A DNA stretch of 64,000 bases from NCBI GenBank assembly GCA_028023455.1, contig JAQFVV010006335.1, forward strand, positions 3,317,235 through 3,381,234, given 5' to 3'. The translations under genes and the position numbers were made by a program. The DNA is from Epiperipatus broadwayi (lineage: Eukaryota; Onychophora; Udeonychophora; Euonychophora; Peripatidae). Below, in pieces: positions 36,691 through 49,600 of this stretch (the stretch's first letter is position 1; each line of letters starts with the position of its first letter). The notes below the pieces were generated by a model that had not been told where the DNA came from, did not search any database, and saw only the letters and a list, made by a program, of their open reading frames with translations.

Positions 36691-39600
36691 GGAATAGGGT
36701 TAAGTTAAAATTGAATTAAATAGGTGAGTAAAATCAAAGATCAATGAGTGAAACATTCCACTTATTATGAAATATGAGAGAGGTGAAAGGCAAAAAGCTT
36801 TGACCATTTATAAATGGAAAAAATATTAACTGAAGCCATTATGATATTAAAATCTCCCCTCAAAACAGTTGGATGAGGTGAAGAAGCAAGCAAAAAAATA
36901 ATTGTTAGAATGATGATTGAAATAACAGTTATACCAGGAGAGATATATACAAATATAATATATATTATTGTAATACAGCTGTGAAATGTTGAGATTAAAA
37001 AGATTTGAATCTATATAAATAATCTTGAATGATGAGAATGGCTCACCTGCTTGAATTTCTTGAGACAAACATATACAGAGGATCCCATATTGACCCTGCT
37101 GTTTACCTCAATAAACAGAACTTCTGTGACTTCTCCAGGAACACAATTTCATCATCATCTAAAATTGGTATTGTTATCACTCCAAGCTGATCACTTTTAT
37201 GGTTATTATTAGATATTATCCCACTGAATAATAAACTCAATCCATAGCATTTTTTTCTCTAGTTTAATAATATACTCACAACCCTTTATTTTATCATCTA
37301 TATTTTATTTACATGAATAAACTCATCTGACAAAGGCATATGGCCCAAATGCATTTTATGTTCAATTAGCCCTTATAAATTGACTTAGGGCTCACATTAT
37401 TTTCAGTCAGTATTTATCAATATCAAATTAATACAATTTATTGTGAAGATTCCAAATTTATTGCAAACATACACACATATCTAGAACATCATCTTACCCA
37501 AATAAATACATTACTGATTGGTACTATTCATTTTTAAAATTATTGTATTGTTGTTAGCCCAGATATATATTTTTTAGAAATTCAATTCCATTTTATTTTT
37601 TTCCATGTATAATAACATTCTTGTAGCTTTTTCCAAATATACTTTAATTATATAAATAAAGATTATATTTTCTTTATTTTTAGATGTCTTTGTATATTTA
37701 ATTAAAGTACATATATTCAAATTAAAGCTGCAAACATATCTAAATATATTAAATAATATTGTTTGTAACAATCTTTTTCTAAATGATTCTTAATTTTCTG
37801 AATTATCATGATAATGCTATTAAAATTGTAGTCAATTACTCCTTTATGTACCTTTTTTAATGTTAAATTCAAATCCTTTACAAAATGAATCTTTTTTTAT
37901 TTTTAAAGATAAGTGTTTTTCTGAAATGTTTCAACAAGGTTTTAAATCTAAAATAAGTAACAATCTATGCCTACTTTTTTTTATTCAGAAATAATTATAA
38001 ATCAATTCTATCAAATATATACATGTAATAGATTTTTTTGCAGGTCATCTATTTGTATTGTATTTAAAAAGTTCTTATTTTTTATTACAGTGATTATAAT
38101 TATTTTATTTAATACTAACTAATAGTGTCATGACATGAGTAAGAAAGACTTTTGTGCAAGGTAAATATTAGATCCCTCTTTCCTATTCTAACAACTAAAA
38201 TTTGTGAATTACAGGACGTTTTTTCTCTGCTCTTTTGCAAGAAAAACTTAAAAATATAGCTTTATTCATTTAATGTATTTGTTAAATACCATACATGTTT
38301 TATTCATTTATTTCTATAAAATAAACCTGAAAATTAACACACATCCTAAATTAAAACAAATTAATATTTAAAAAAATAATGTTGAAACAATAATTAAATA
38401 ATACCTTAAAACAAAAATATTTATTTAGTCAATTTAAATATTTAATTTTTTTTCAAAAATTTTCATATTATTTTTTAAACAATCCTGGGAAATTTCTAGT
38501 AGCAATAGGAAATATCTGCAAATAAGATTTTTTTATATTTGTGCTTTTATTATATTTAAAAAAATTCAGCACCACATTCTCCTCCAAAAATATGCACTGC
38601 TTCCCCTTTCTTCTTAGTCCAGCTCTGATATTATATAAGTAATTCTAGTTCACTTACTTAATTATTAAAATATTATTTACAGCCAGAGAATGATTACCTG
38701 GAATAATTCATGTCTGAGCTCAATTGCAAATAGCAAGAAGAAAAGAGTGACTGGCTTATCTTCATTATTCTTTCTTCCAATATTTAGATCAACTTTAACT
38801 GCCATTCATTAAAAACAGTTATTATTCGTTTGACAACTCATTAAAAATCTTTCATGCATAAATTTATTCACATTTTTTATTAACAAAGTTATATTTCCTT
38901 CAGTAACAAAATATTTATACTAATATTTAATTTTTTATATGCATGTTATTCCACTATTAATAACTATAATTTATTACATATATTTATAGTCTGATATTTT
39001 AAATTTTCATATTTACATTGTTTATTAATAAAGCATTCATATTTCATTAAGACTATGAAACTATATTAATATTATATAACATGGCTGATATCAATTAGCA
39101 CCAAATTGTGTTAAAAATAGTTATTTGTCTTAAAAATCTATTAGTTACTTTTAATTCAGGACCTCACACATCTAACTTGTTTACATTTTCTATTAACAAA
39201 AATAGTTTGACTTATTTTTGTTCAATAATAAAATATTTATACTACTATATTATTTTATTTTTAACACTTATTAACCCTACTGATTTTAACAATTTCTGAC
39301 ATTTTTCTTTGTCTCACACATCAAAGTAAAATATATGATAAAATAATTATTACTAATCAGAAAAAAATAAATTTGATTTCATTTGATAAATATTTTTGTT
39401 TACTACTAAAATAAATTTTAAATGTTCACATTTTGTTTCTGTAAATATTAAAAAAATGAGGATATAATCGAAACAAAGACTTTACATGTCATCATTTTTA
39501 GAAAGATTATTTTCAGTTAATAAAATCAATGAAATATTTTTTAATTCTCACTATTTTTACATAACTGAATGAACAATTATTTACTTCTCTTATATCTAAT

Positions 39601-39720
39601 GAATTATGCTTAAAAAGTTTAAATTTTTTGAATATTTAAAGCAAAATTGGATATTTTCTTACTCATAAATATAAAGTAGATTGGTTACATCAAAGCTAGG
39701 GTTTTCTAATTTGCTTCAGG
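36691..39720. other. AT-rich non-coding DNA
   Basis: No supported gene; frames at 36847-37068, 37574-37771 and 39108-39299 are short, non-ATG or low-complexity. One hammerhead-like relic lies at 37327-37365. Confidence 0.5.
37327..37365 (+). ncRNA. Hammerhead-like relic
   Basis: CTGACAA (one change from CUGANGA), a GGC/GCC helix II around ATATG, CAAA in place of GAAA, then self-complementary ATGCAT followed by T. Helix I is weak (CAT/ATG). Two core substitutions; no PLE coding part recognised next to it. Confidence 0.35.
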
Positions 39721-39723
39721 CTT

Positions 39724-39930
39724 TATTTACATTAGTTGCTAATAGCAATATTAATGATTAAGCCAATGCACATGTGCTTTAAAGATAAATTATAAATGAA
39801 TACTCTCATTTTTTTCCAGACACGAGATATAGTATTTTAAAAAGAATGGAATGAATCCACCCATTATTTTGACCCAAATGTTTATATATGGGCAAATCTT
39901 AAGTATGTGGGAATGAGAGAGTTAAGGTGT
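39724..39930 (+). mobile_element. Partial copy of the 40035-40560 MITE
   Basis: Shares CCAATGCACATGTGCTTTAA, AAATTATAAATGAATACT, CCAGACACGAGA and AAAGAATGGAATGAATCCA with the left arm of the complete element 350 bp away, then diverges after ATGGGCAAATCTTAAG. Confidence 0.75.
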
Positions 39931-40034
39931 TAAATGATCACTTTAAATTACACTTGTTATGTTTGAATGAATGACCTTGCAAAATCTTTACAATTTATGA
40001 CACATCATTCTTTAGTTGAAATTAAACATATATA

Positions 40035-40560
40035 ATGAGATATTATTTTATATAGCACTATGTTTTTATGTAATAGTAATATTAGCAATTAAACCAATGC
40101 ATATGCACTTTAAAGATAAATTATAAATGAATACTTTTAATTTTTTCCAGACACGAGAAATAGTATTTTAAAAAGAATGGAATGAATCCATCCATTCTTT
40201 CAACCCAAACGCATTTCCACACACTTAAGATTTGCCCACACATAAATGTTTGGGTCAAAAGAATGGGTGGATTCATTCCATTCTTTTTGCATGAGATATA
40301 GTATTTTAGAAAAAATAGAATGAATCCATCATTCTTTTGACCCAAATGCATTTCCACACACTTAAGATTTGCCCATACATAAACATTTGGGTCAAAAGAA
40401 TGGGTGAATTCATTCCATTTTTCTAAAATACTATATCTCATGTCTGGAAAAAATTGAGAGTATTCATTTACAATTTATCTTTAAAGTGTGTGTGCATTGG
40501 CTTAATCACTAATATTACTATTACATCGAAAACATAGCGCTATATAAAATAATATCTCAT
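40035..40560. mobile_element. MITE/foldback with long terminal inverted repeats and TA ends
   Basis: 526 bp. The ends ATGAGATATTATTTTATATA and its reverse complement are flanked by TA at 40033-40034 and 40561-40562, as for Tc1/mariner-type insertion. The arms extend more than 150 bp inward (TTAAAGATAAATT and CCAGACACGAGA blocks). The middle holds two further nested inverted copies of an AATGAATCCA-to-GGGTCAAAAGAATGG module. The 106-codon minus frame is an artefact of this palindrome. No transposase. Confidence 0.75.
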
Positions 40561-40562
40561 TA

Positions 40563-42545
40563 GTTGCTAATATAAACTTATATTTTTGAAAATAAAGTAT
40601 TTCAAGTCAAAATAAGTTATTAATAATTTATATTTCTTGATATCTAATAAATATAGTGCAAATTATTTTTAAAAAAAATATCTAAAACCATAATAAATTT
40701 GCAAATATACATGCTTTTGCATCATTGAAAACTATACTGTCATAAAATGACAAATATTTTATAGTCTTGGCAACAGAGAATGGTTGAACATGTCAGGACA
40801 GGGATTATGTTGATTGTAAGAGTGGGAATTTTAAATTTTGTGCCTTTTAGCACAAATTCTTTGAGGGAAAAATTTATTATAATAAAATATACCATTTTAC
40901 ATGCATTTTAACATATAAAACTTATGAAAAAATTAACCAGGAGGTGAATTGGACAAAAGACATTGCTCTGGCATGCAAAATATGAAATGATTAATAATGA
41001 AAATTTTATTATATATATTATACTTTATTATATAGTTTGACAACTTGGGATTTAGCCAGGATTTATTTAAAGATTTCTGAAGCAAATAAAATGCCCTGCA
41101 CTCTATTTTGTTTATTTATAGGTTATGTTGGATAACTATTAAAATTCATACACATGGTTTGTTCCACTAGTTGCATCTTTTTAGATTTTGTCAGTAGTGC
41201 AAGCATGTATGGATTTATTATAATCAAGGAAATTGCATTAAATAATATCATTATTATAAAATTTGTTAACAATTAAATATTTTCATGTGCAATAATATCT
41301 TTTTAAAAATTTGGTTTTTACTCATTCTGATTTCCTCAGATTTTGACTTTAGTGTGAATTAGGGATTAATTATGGGTTTTTAGCTAGAGAACAATTCTGA
41401 GTTTATATACAACAAAAAGCTATTCAGAAAATGTGTAAAAAGATAATATAGCATAATAAAAAATGATAATATTGCTATTAAAAAGTATTGTGCAGGAAAG
41501 CATTAGAATCAATCATGATATCTTATATTCCAGAGTTAATCTCTTTACCATTACTCTAAACTGAATGTCACATAAACTTTGTAAAATATTAATAAAGATG
41601 ATTTTATCACATACAGAATTTAATAATGAGGTAAATTTTTAAAGTAAGTTTTTTTAAAATGAATTATTAATAGTAATGTGTTACTTTTTATATAAATTAG
41701 AATACTTACATAAAAGTGATTGGAAAATATAAACATTTTTATTTACATATAAATTGTATTAATTATAATGACAAAAAGGTGCCAGTGAGTTTAGTTTAGT
41801 TCAATGGTAGGTAGCACAAATATGTAGTATATTTTGCAGCTTGGAAATTTGTCACAATGAGTTTAAAAAAAGAAATATTTTTTTTAATATTTAAATAAAA
41901 AATATTTACAATCAGAATATATTTCTAATAATAAAGTCATTCAGAAAACTAAACATTTACATGCAAGTTTTACTAATTGTTGCAACAAAATGATGATAGC
42001 TTATTCAATTTATTGCAATGATAAGAGTTTTATATAATTATTTTGAGTCCAAGTCTCAATATTAGAAGCTTGGCAATTATCACAATAAGTTTAAAAAGTA
42101 TTCCTCACATATTTAAATAAAACATATTTTTAACAATTAAGTTATTCAAAAATATAAACATTTTTATTTACATATAAATTTTAATAATTATATTGGTATC
42201 CTGGCATTCCTGTAATAAATTGCCTTTGTGACTCACACAATCTGCACACATGATGGATATCAACTAATGAATAATTGGATGTATCATCTTTTTCAATTCA
42301 AAGATATTCTCTGAAAATTAATATTTTTCCTTTATATATAATTAATTTCTTTAAAATAAGCATTTTTTCAATAAATGCCAAAAAAGGTGAATTATTGAAA
42401 TAGCTGACATTATGAAAAATTGTATTAAGCAGCTAAATAGTTTGAATTTGTCAAAAGCATGCATTAATAAAACCTTTTTCCAATAGATATTTAACTTGCA
42501 AAATGCTTTTGAAAATAATTTTATTTTTGTAATGAGACATAATTA
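40563..42545. other. AT-rich non-coding DNA with a diverged two-copy repeat
   Basis: 41740-41970 and 41990-42190 share AAGCTTGG, TTATCACAATAAGTTTAAAA, ATTTAAATAAAA and AAACATTTTTATTTACATAT blocks, an old duplication of roughly 250 bp. No gene seen. Confidence 0.45.
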
Positions 42546-42625
42546 ATATAGATTTTTATATATTTAACTAGTCTATATATATATATATATATATATAGAC
42601 TAGTTAAATATATAAAAATCTATAT
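42546..42625. repeat. Perfect ~80-bp palindrome
   Basis: ATATTTAACTAGTC and a TA core are mirrored by GACTAGTTAAATAT, with perfect complementarity outward to 42546 and 42625. The AGATTTTTATATA arm is repeated once more inverted just downstream (about 42632-42650). Likely to extrude as a cruciform. Confidence 0.9.
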
Positions 42626-42829
42626 AATTATATATAGATTTTTATATAGTATATATATAGTGAAAATTGAGATGTATTTCAGTATGTGATAAAATGTCAG
42701 TCATAATTTTTTTTAACTTTCTTTCTTGTTTGATTTTTGGATGGTGAATATGCTAACTTATAAAACATTGAACTGTGTTGCTTTGATGACAATAATATTA
42801 ATATTAAATTGTTAAACAATTCAAAAGAC

Positions 42830-43280
42830 AAATTAGACCAAAAACAATACCTTAGTTCATATATCAAATCCAGTCCCATCAGGATCGTTGCAGAGTCTCA
42901 TATTATGGAGAAACAAAAACAACCATCACAAATAGAGTATCACAACACATGTATATGTATAGAAGAGCAAAACAATAAAAAGTCCACATTGGCATTTTTA
43001 GAACATGCAAAAAATACTGGATACAGATTTTAACCCACCAACCCTAGAATAGTATATAAAGAAACAACCACAGATGTAAAATTAAAGAGCCCTACTTTAT
43101 AAATAATGGTACTAATTCTAAAAATAGAAAGGACACCTGTTTCATCATCTCAAAAAGGTGGACAAATTAATCAAAACCAAAGAAAATGCCATTACCTATG
43201 ACTAATGAACAGCAAACCAATTTGCATACATTAAAATACTCCTCCTGATTTTTATTGACTGCACTCAGCTATTAATATGA
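42830..43280 (+). pseudogene. PLE relic: GIY-YIG C-terminal part and terminal region
   Basis: Across frames the plus strand reads a GESH-like nuclease remnant, TRVSQH-like then a KIKEPYFINN and NRKDTCFIISKRW block. The latter matches KIKEALFISRD...NRKDTCFSLSKRW of the frame at 35371-36006, so the same PLE family. After the stop, 43235-43280 has CTGCACTCAGCTATTAAT, a decayed form of the GAAAGCGCTCAGCTG terminal motif of that PLE. Several stops and frameshifts. Confidence 0.75.
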
Positions 43281-44549
43281 AGTCTAAGAACTTTGAACGT
43301 TAACTTCTCTAACAAGCATGTTAGCACAGAATTATTAGTATTAATTGTATTGTAAAATTGTTAATTAACTTTATTCATTTTGAAAAGGAAAATGAATATG
43401 TAAATAATAAAGCATACAGATAGGATATAATTATTATTCTTTTGTTATTATATATTTTTTTCATTACTGCATTCACAATAGTAAATTATAAGCAATACAA
43501 ATAAATCTTTAATATTTCAAATATTTTTGTGTCTTTTTATTTGTATGGTATATTATCCTAAAAAAATATGTAACAAAATATATTTCCAGTGTAATATATT
43601 GAAAATGTAATGTAAATTGTTTAATTTATGTTAGAATAAAAAATAGTATTTGTATATTTAAAATGTAAATATTTATTATATGTAATAATTGTGAAGTGAT
43701 TTTTTTTATTTGTCATTATTGGGTAATAATATTTATTTTATTTATGAAAGGCTACTGGAAGTTGATTCAAGAGTGAATGTAGAGGATTACTATAGTTACA
43801 CTGATGTCAATGAAAAAATCTTTTAAGTAGGACTGAATATTTTGAACCCTTTCTCTTGCTTGTTTTGCTTTTAAATGAAAGTACATATAAATTTATTTTT
43901 ATATTTTTTCTTTTTATTTCCATTAAAGTTTATAGTTGAATGAACAAAATGGACAAATAAGAAACAACATTGTTTTCCCATGGACTGGACAGCATATCAA
44001 GAAAATGTTATGAGAAACAATTTATTATAAAAGGAAAAATTATCAAAATTATTTCATTATGTCAAAAATCATCAGAATATTTTTATCCTTTAAAATGGAT
44101 GTTATCTATATTTTAAAGACAGAATACAAATATTAAAAGGTGTACAAGAGTTATACCTGTCTGAGTAATTTTATTAGATCAATTGATCAAATTTTTCTAA
44201 GATGTGAATCAGTTTAATTTCCTATTATATTGTCCTGGATATAGATTCATCTATTCATTTGTCATATTTTGAAATAATATTTGTTCATAAAAGGATATCT
44301 CTTTATATAATCATGAATATAAATCATTATTTATGTGTGTAATGACATATAACTCAAATAATTATTATTTGAAAGAATAATTTGGATATATACATACCTT
44401 GGATTTAAAAGTTTTCATGAATATTTTATATCTTCTCCAGAACAAGAACATACTGATGGTTTGTAGCTTTAAATATATATCAGAACTGTGATACTATTCT
44501 GGAAATATGGCATTTAATAATTCTCATTCAGATCATTTGTTTGTGTTTA

Positions 44550-44551
<2 letters not shown>
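43281..44551. other. AT-rich non-coding DNA
   Basis: Nothing recognisable. Confidence 0.5.
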
Positions 44552-44595
<44 letters not shown>

Positions 44596-44596
44596 A

Positions 44597-44653
<57 letters not shown>
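44552..44653. repeat. (TA)n microsatellite in two blocks
   Basis: TA runs 44552-44592 and 44602-44653, separated by AAACAAAAA, directly next to the 3' end of a PLE piece. Confidence 0.95.
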
Positions 44654-44657
<4 letters not shown>

Positions 44658-45117
44658 GCAAAACCATAAAACAATACAGTACTAAATTAAATTCAAAATT
44701 TTACCAAAATCCTTACACAACCATGATTTCATCTACTACAAATAGACCTTCTCAAGTGAAAATCAACCTAAAGGAAAACATATATATATACAAACAAACA
44801 AACTTTCCCATAATTCATTTCAAACTCCACCTTCCCTTAATATCAAAAGAAGTCTTCATAAGATTGATAGACTCAGAATCAAGGAGTTTTATCATCAAAG
44901 TCTCCTTTATTCTTCTTTTTAACTCATTCTTTTCATAAAAAATAACCGAAGCATTGTCAAACAATATTCTATGACCTGTATTCAATTCATGAATATATAA
45001 AGCTATATATATTAAAACAAAATAAATGTCTGCTAATATCAATAATACGATAACGAAACTTAAATATATTTCAAACAACGGTAAACAATTTATAATATAA
45101 TATAAATAAAAACTCAT
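44654..45117 (-). pseudogene. PLE fragment: GIY-YIG C-terminus and 3' terminal region
   Basis: The last third of the frame 45117-44815 reads HELNTGHRILFDNASVIFYE, ELKRRIKETLMIKLLDSESI and a KGRWSLK stop, the PLE C-terminal block. The first part of the frame is low-complexity hydrophobic sequence, not PLE. The terminal region keeps TTGAGAAGGTCTATTTGTAG and then GATGAAATC, matching 21500-21560. The same-strand neighbour 45185-46645 has its own C-terminus, so this is a separate copy. Confidence 0.75.
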
Positions 45118-45184
45118 AAAGAAATATTTTTGATTATATTCATAATCATTTTCTACTCAACTTTCAAAATGGAATCATCTATTA

Positions 45185-46645
45185 CCAACCGGAAACACAT
45201 GTCAATTTAAATATCCCACAATTCATTAATCCTAACATTTGCTGACTGTCTGTTTATTATCGTATTTTTATACCTACTAATGAAAACTGTCTCTTTAATT
45301 TTTATTTTTTCATTATCTCTCCCTTGGCCTAAAATTTTTATTTTATTTATATCAAAATTAAACTTAAAATTACAATTTCTATCATGATCATAAAAACAGA
45401 TTCAGTATATAACTTGACTTCATTATTATTATCATTACATATCTGTACATTTTACAAAACTTTTTTATATAACAATTTATGTTCTTTAATTCTTTTCTCC
45501 ATATTACATCTAGATTCCCCTACATATGATAAGTTACACCCACAAAAAATTCTATAAATTATATTACGTTATTTTTTTTAACTTATCATTTGAATTATTA
45601 ACCATTCTATTTAAATTACCTGATCCATAAAATGAAACACTATATATACCATTATAAACTTTTTTCATAAATTTTATTTGATTATTATTATAAAAAGGCA
45701 AAGAAATCCACTTCTTACTCTCAATTTCTTCATCACCAGCATTTCTATTAATTTTCTTACTAAATTGATAAACCACTTGATAAATTTCTTTAATATTATA
45801 ACCTACACTTAATAATTCACTTACATAATTTTCAATATTTTTTTTTATCACATGCATATTTAACAAAATATTATTTCTATACAAAAAAGACCTAAAACCA
45901 GCCATTTTATAATTATGTGGCACTTTAGATAAATATGGAATATACCCTCTAGTTTCAATAGGTTTAATAAACAATTTATAATCAATCATATTATTGTTCC
46001 TTGAAATTATCAAATCTAAATATTTAATACTGTTATTATATTCTCTCTCCATAGTCCAGATAAGACCTTTTAATTTATTATATTCATCAAAAATTTTATC
46101 AATCATTTCTGAAGAAGCACATATAAAAACATCATCCACATATCTTGTATATATCTGAATATTTCCCATAATTATAAATTTGTTTAAAATATTCTTTTCA
46201 TAATATGATAAAACAAACTGCATAACTTTGCCACCATTGGTAATCCCATTGGCCATCCTTTACTCATCTTATAAAATTTACCATTAAAGGATGCAACAAT
46301 ATTTTGTTCAATAAAATTTAAAGCCTTCATCAGAAAACATATTAATTGATTATCCACTTTCTTTTCCAATAAAGCTTGATGAATTATCTTAATTGAATCA
46401 ACTTTATCAATAGATCCATACATCTCAGAAACATCCAGTGACACTAAAACATCATCACAGTCCAAACTTAAATCTTTAATTTTTTCAACAAAATCAAATG
46501 ATGAGGTTACAGAATATTTTTCAAATCCAAGTAAATTTATATATATATATTGTGCCCTTTTGTATAGGTCTCCATAAATTGTAAGTAAATTTATATATAT
46601 ATATTGTGCCCTTTTGTATAGGTCTCCATAAATTGTTGTATCCAT
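45185..46645 (-). pseudogene. Penelope-like element: reverse transcriptase plus C-terminal GIY-YIG endonuclease, few lesions
   Basis: Two overlapping minus-strand frames (46645-46184 and 46256-45564) plus a downstream nuclease. Frame 1 has RT motif A (VLVSLDVSEMYGS) and motif B (NGKFYKMSKGWPMG). A frameshift near 46250 leads into frame 2 with the catalytic motif IYTRYVDDVFI, then a YNNSIKYLDLIIS block, thumb (HNYKMAGFRSFLYRNNILL) and linker. After the stop at 45564, about 45550-45190 in two frames gives GIY-YIG (VIYRIFCGCNLSYVGES, KRIKEHK) and the end block KIKETVFISRY. The N-terminal region before RT is missing. A 54-bp segment is duplicated in frame (46531 and 46585). With one frameshift in the RT and one or two breaks in the nuclease, it is the best-preserved PLE in the window and a model for the source of trans-acting RT. 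Confidence 0.85.
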
Positions 46646-49600
46646 TTATATAAAAAATTTTAAATTTAAGATATATTTAACTATATGATGTTAGTTGTGT
46701 TTATAACAATTTTTTAAAAAGTGTAATTAAAGTAATTCATGAGTGTTTGATATGTAAAAATTGTGCTGATGTTTGAGAGAGACATTTCAATGGGAATGAT
46801 AATAGTATATGGTTGGGAAAACTGGCCATAAGCAATACTGCATTAATAAATTTAATAAATAAATGTTTAAAGTTAAAGTTTTAAAAGACAAGTTAAAATT
46901 AAATGCCTATATTTATTGTTGATAAAAATTAATATTTAATAAATGAATATAAATATTTTAATTATTAGTGTTACATAATAGAAGATTAATATTTGATTTT
47001 TAATATCGAATTATTATTTTAAAAGCTGTTATAATATATTATTTATTTTAAAAATATTTATTTTTAAAAAATGTATTGTTAGTTTATTTTTAGATTATTT
47101 CAAGCGTCTGTAGCTTTGTTGTAAAAAAAACAGATGTTAATTAAAATACGTACACACATGCTTGGGAGTATTTTAGTAAAGTTGCAAAGCTATTTTAAAA
47201 ATTATGTTATAAAATTTATAAATATTATATTGGTTATCATGAAATAAAAATAAAGATAATTAATGTGAAACATTAAATCTGATTTTTAAAATACTGTTTA
47301 AAACGTAACAAATAAAAATAGACTTAATTTATTTATAAAAATAATCTTATAAAAAGTTAAACATGAAATTAAGTAAGAAAGTATGTTTTTAAAAAATGTT
47401 TAATGGATTTAAATAAATGATGAATATTAATTTAAGAATTTAATAATGTGATAAATAATAAATATTAAATAAGTCATTATTTATTTTTTAATTCTGTCTT
47501 GTTGGTGAAATATGTAAATAAGCTAGCAAGTCAATTGTTTAATTCACCAATCAAGTGGGAGTTTTCTTCCGGTATAAAACCAAGGTTCAATTGTTAGGAG
47601 GTGACTTGTGATTGAAATTCTTAAAGTATAGTATGCTATTAAAATAGCTAAGTGATTATAGACGCTCTAAAAATCGTTTTAAAATTATAAGAGAGTAGTT
47701 TTAAAAATAATTTATAAAAGTTACCGATGGATATGCAGTGTTAATTCGTTATAGTTCCCTATTGATCGTTTCCTATTAATGCTCAATTTACTATCAAATA
47801 ATCATGAGGACATCATATAAGGATAAAATGTATTGGAGACTTTATACTGAAAATTTAACAAACGCTGGATTGACTAGGAGAGTCATTAGATGCCTAATAG
47901 TAATACGTTGGACTTTGTATAAATTTAAAAGCTAATGATAATTAATTTTTATAAAATAGATATTTAAAAGCATGAAAAATACTTCTTTATGAAGAAAGTA
48001 TTTATAAATGATAAATCTAAGTATATAACTTAGTAAAGATAGTAAATAATAATGATTACATAAATGCTTGCCTTGTTAAGTCTTTATGGTTTAAAAGACT
48101 AAATTCTGACAATTTTAAAAGGCAAATAAATTGGAGATTTAATAAGTAAAGAAATACTTATAAGTAAAAATTATTGTATTATTAAAGTTTGAACGCTGGT
48201 CGTATAGAAGACTTTAAAAGTAATCTTACCTAAATATCTGTTACGGAATGCGCAAATCAAATAAACGTGGATATCCAAATCAAATCAGTTAAAATAATTA
48301 AACAAGAACTTATAAATTATAAACTAATGCTAAAAAATAATAACTTTAAAATAATTTTTTATAAAGAAAAGAATATGGATCCCATAAACTATTTTAATTT
48401 TATTTTTGTTTTCTGATGGAACTGACTTTTCTTTTTATTTATTTTTAAAAAAAGAACGTTTTCATTTTTATCATAAAAACTTTTAAAGAACACGTGATGT
48501 ACCGGAAAAGGAAGTAATGTTTGGTGAAAACTTGTGCCTAGGAAAAAGAACAATGACAACTGGATGAAAACACCGTTGGATGTTATGTAATATTTTTATT
48601 TATTAACTAACATAAATATTTCATTAATTATTGATTTATTAAAGATAGGAAAGGTACATTTACATTTTTTAAATAATAACTAAATACTAATATAACTTTT
48701 TGTTGCATAAAGTTTATTTTATAATTATACAACACGTAATATTTTAAAGAATAATTGTTGAGTGTAAATGTGAAATTATTGTGTAAAACTGGAATCCTGG
48801 AGGACATCGTGAAGGACTGTACATTGAAGTTTTATTTATGGTAAAATTGTGTAATAATAATAATAATTTGATGTATTTACTATGTTTTCTTTAGATCAAC
48901 CAAATGTTATATGATTATTGAATGAATGTATTAATATTTAAATAATATACACGCACAAGACTAATAATAGCAGTTTTATTTTAATATGCATATTTTAAAT
49001 TGATGATATAAATTTAGTACAACGTAATATGAAAACCTAGAAATAATTATATGATTCTTTCGTGAATGAATTTCAATGTCTCTGTTCCAATATTAGAAAT
49101 TAGATTTATTATACTAGTATAAATTATTTATTTTTTTCTTTTAAAGTTAGTAAGAAGTATATAAGATCTATATTTTATTTTATTTTTATTAGATGAGTTA
49201 CGTTAATTTTACATAGAAATTTATATTTTTTGATTGAAGGCTTATTGTAAATAGATGATGAGGTATAGGAGAGTTTAGATCGTTATTATTTTTTTTGTTT
49301 TAAAATTGGTCATTTGTTTTATGAATTAAATAAGGTTAAACTGACTTTTGTAGGTAGTAGTTTTTATAAAGGAATAGGAATAATAAGTAAAGAAAAGTAA
49401 TGATTTAAAATGACAAAGAATCATAGAATTTTGTTTAACATTATACTTTATAAAAGTTGAAATTATTAAATAATTTTAAAATATTATTTTTTTTAAAAAA
49501 ATACATATACGTATTGCATATTTTAATAAGACAAGTAATATGACATTATATCGGAATGAAATAAACATTGATAGTCAATAATTGTTATTATACTACAAAG

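Noticed and set aside
40121-40441. 106-codon minus-strand frame
   Set aside because: Its repeated NEFTHSFDPNVYVW-like phrase comes from the mirrored modules of the MITE.
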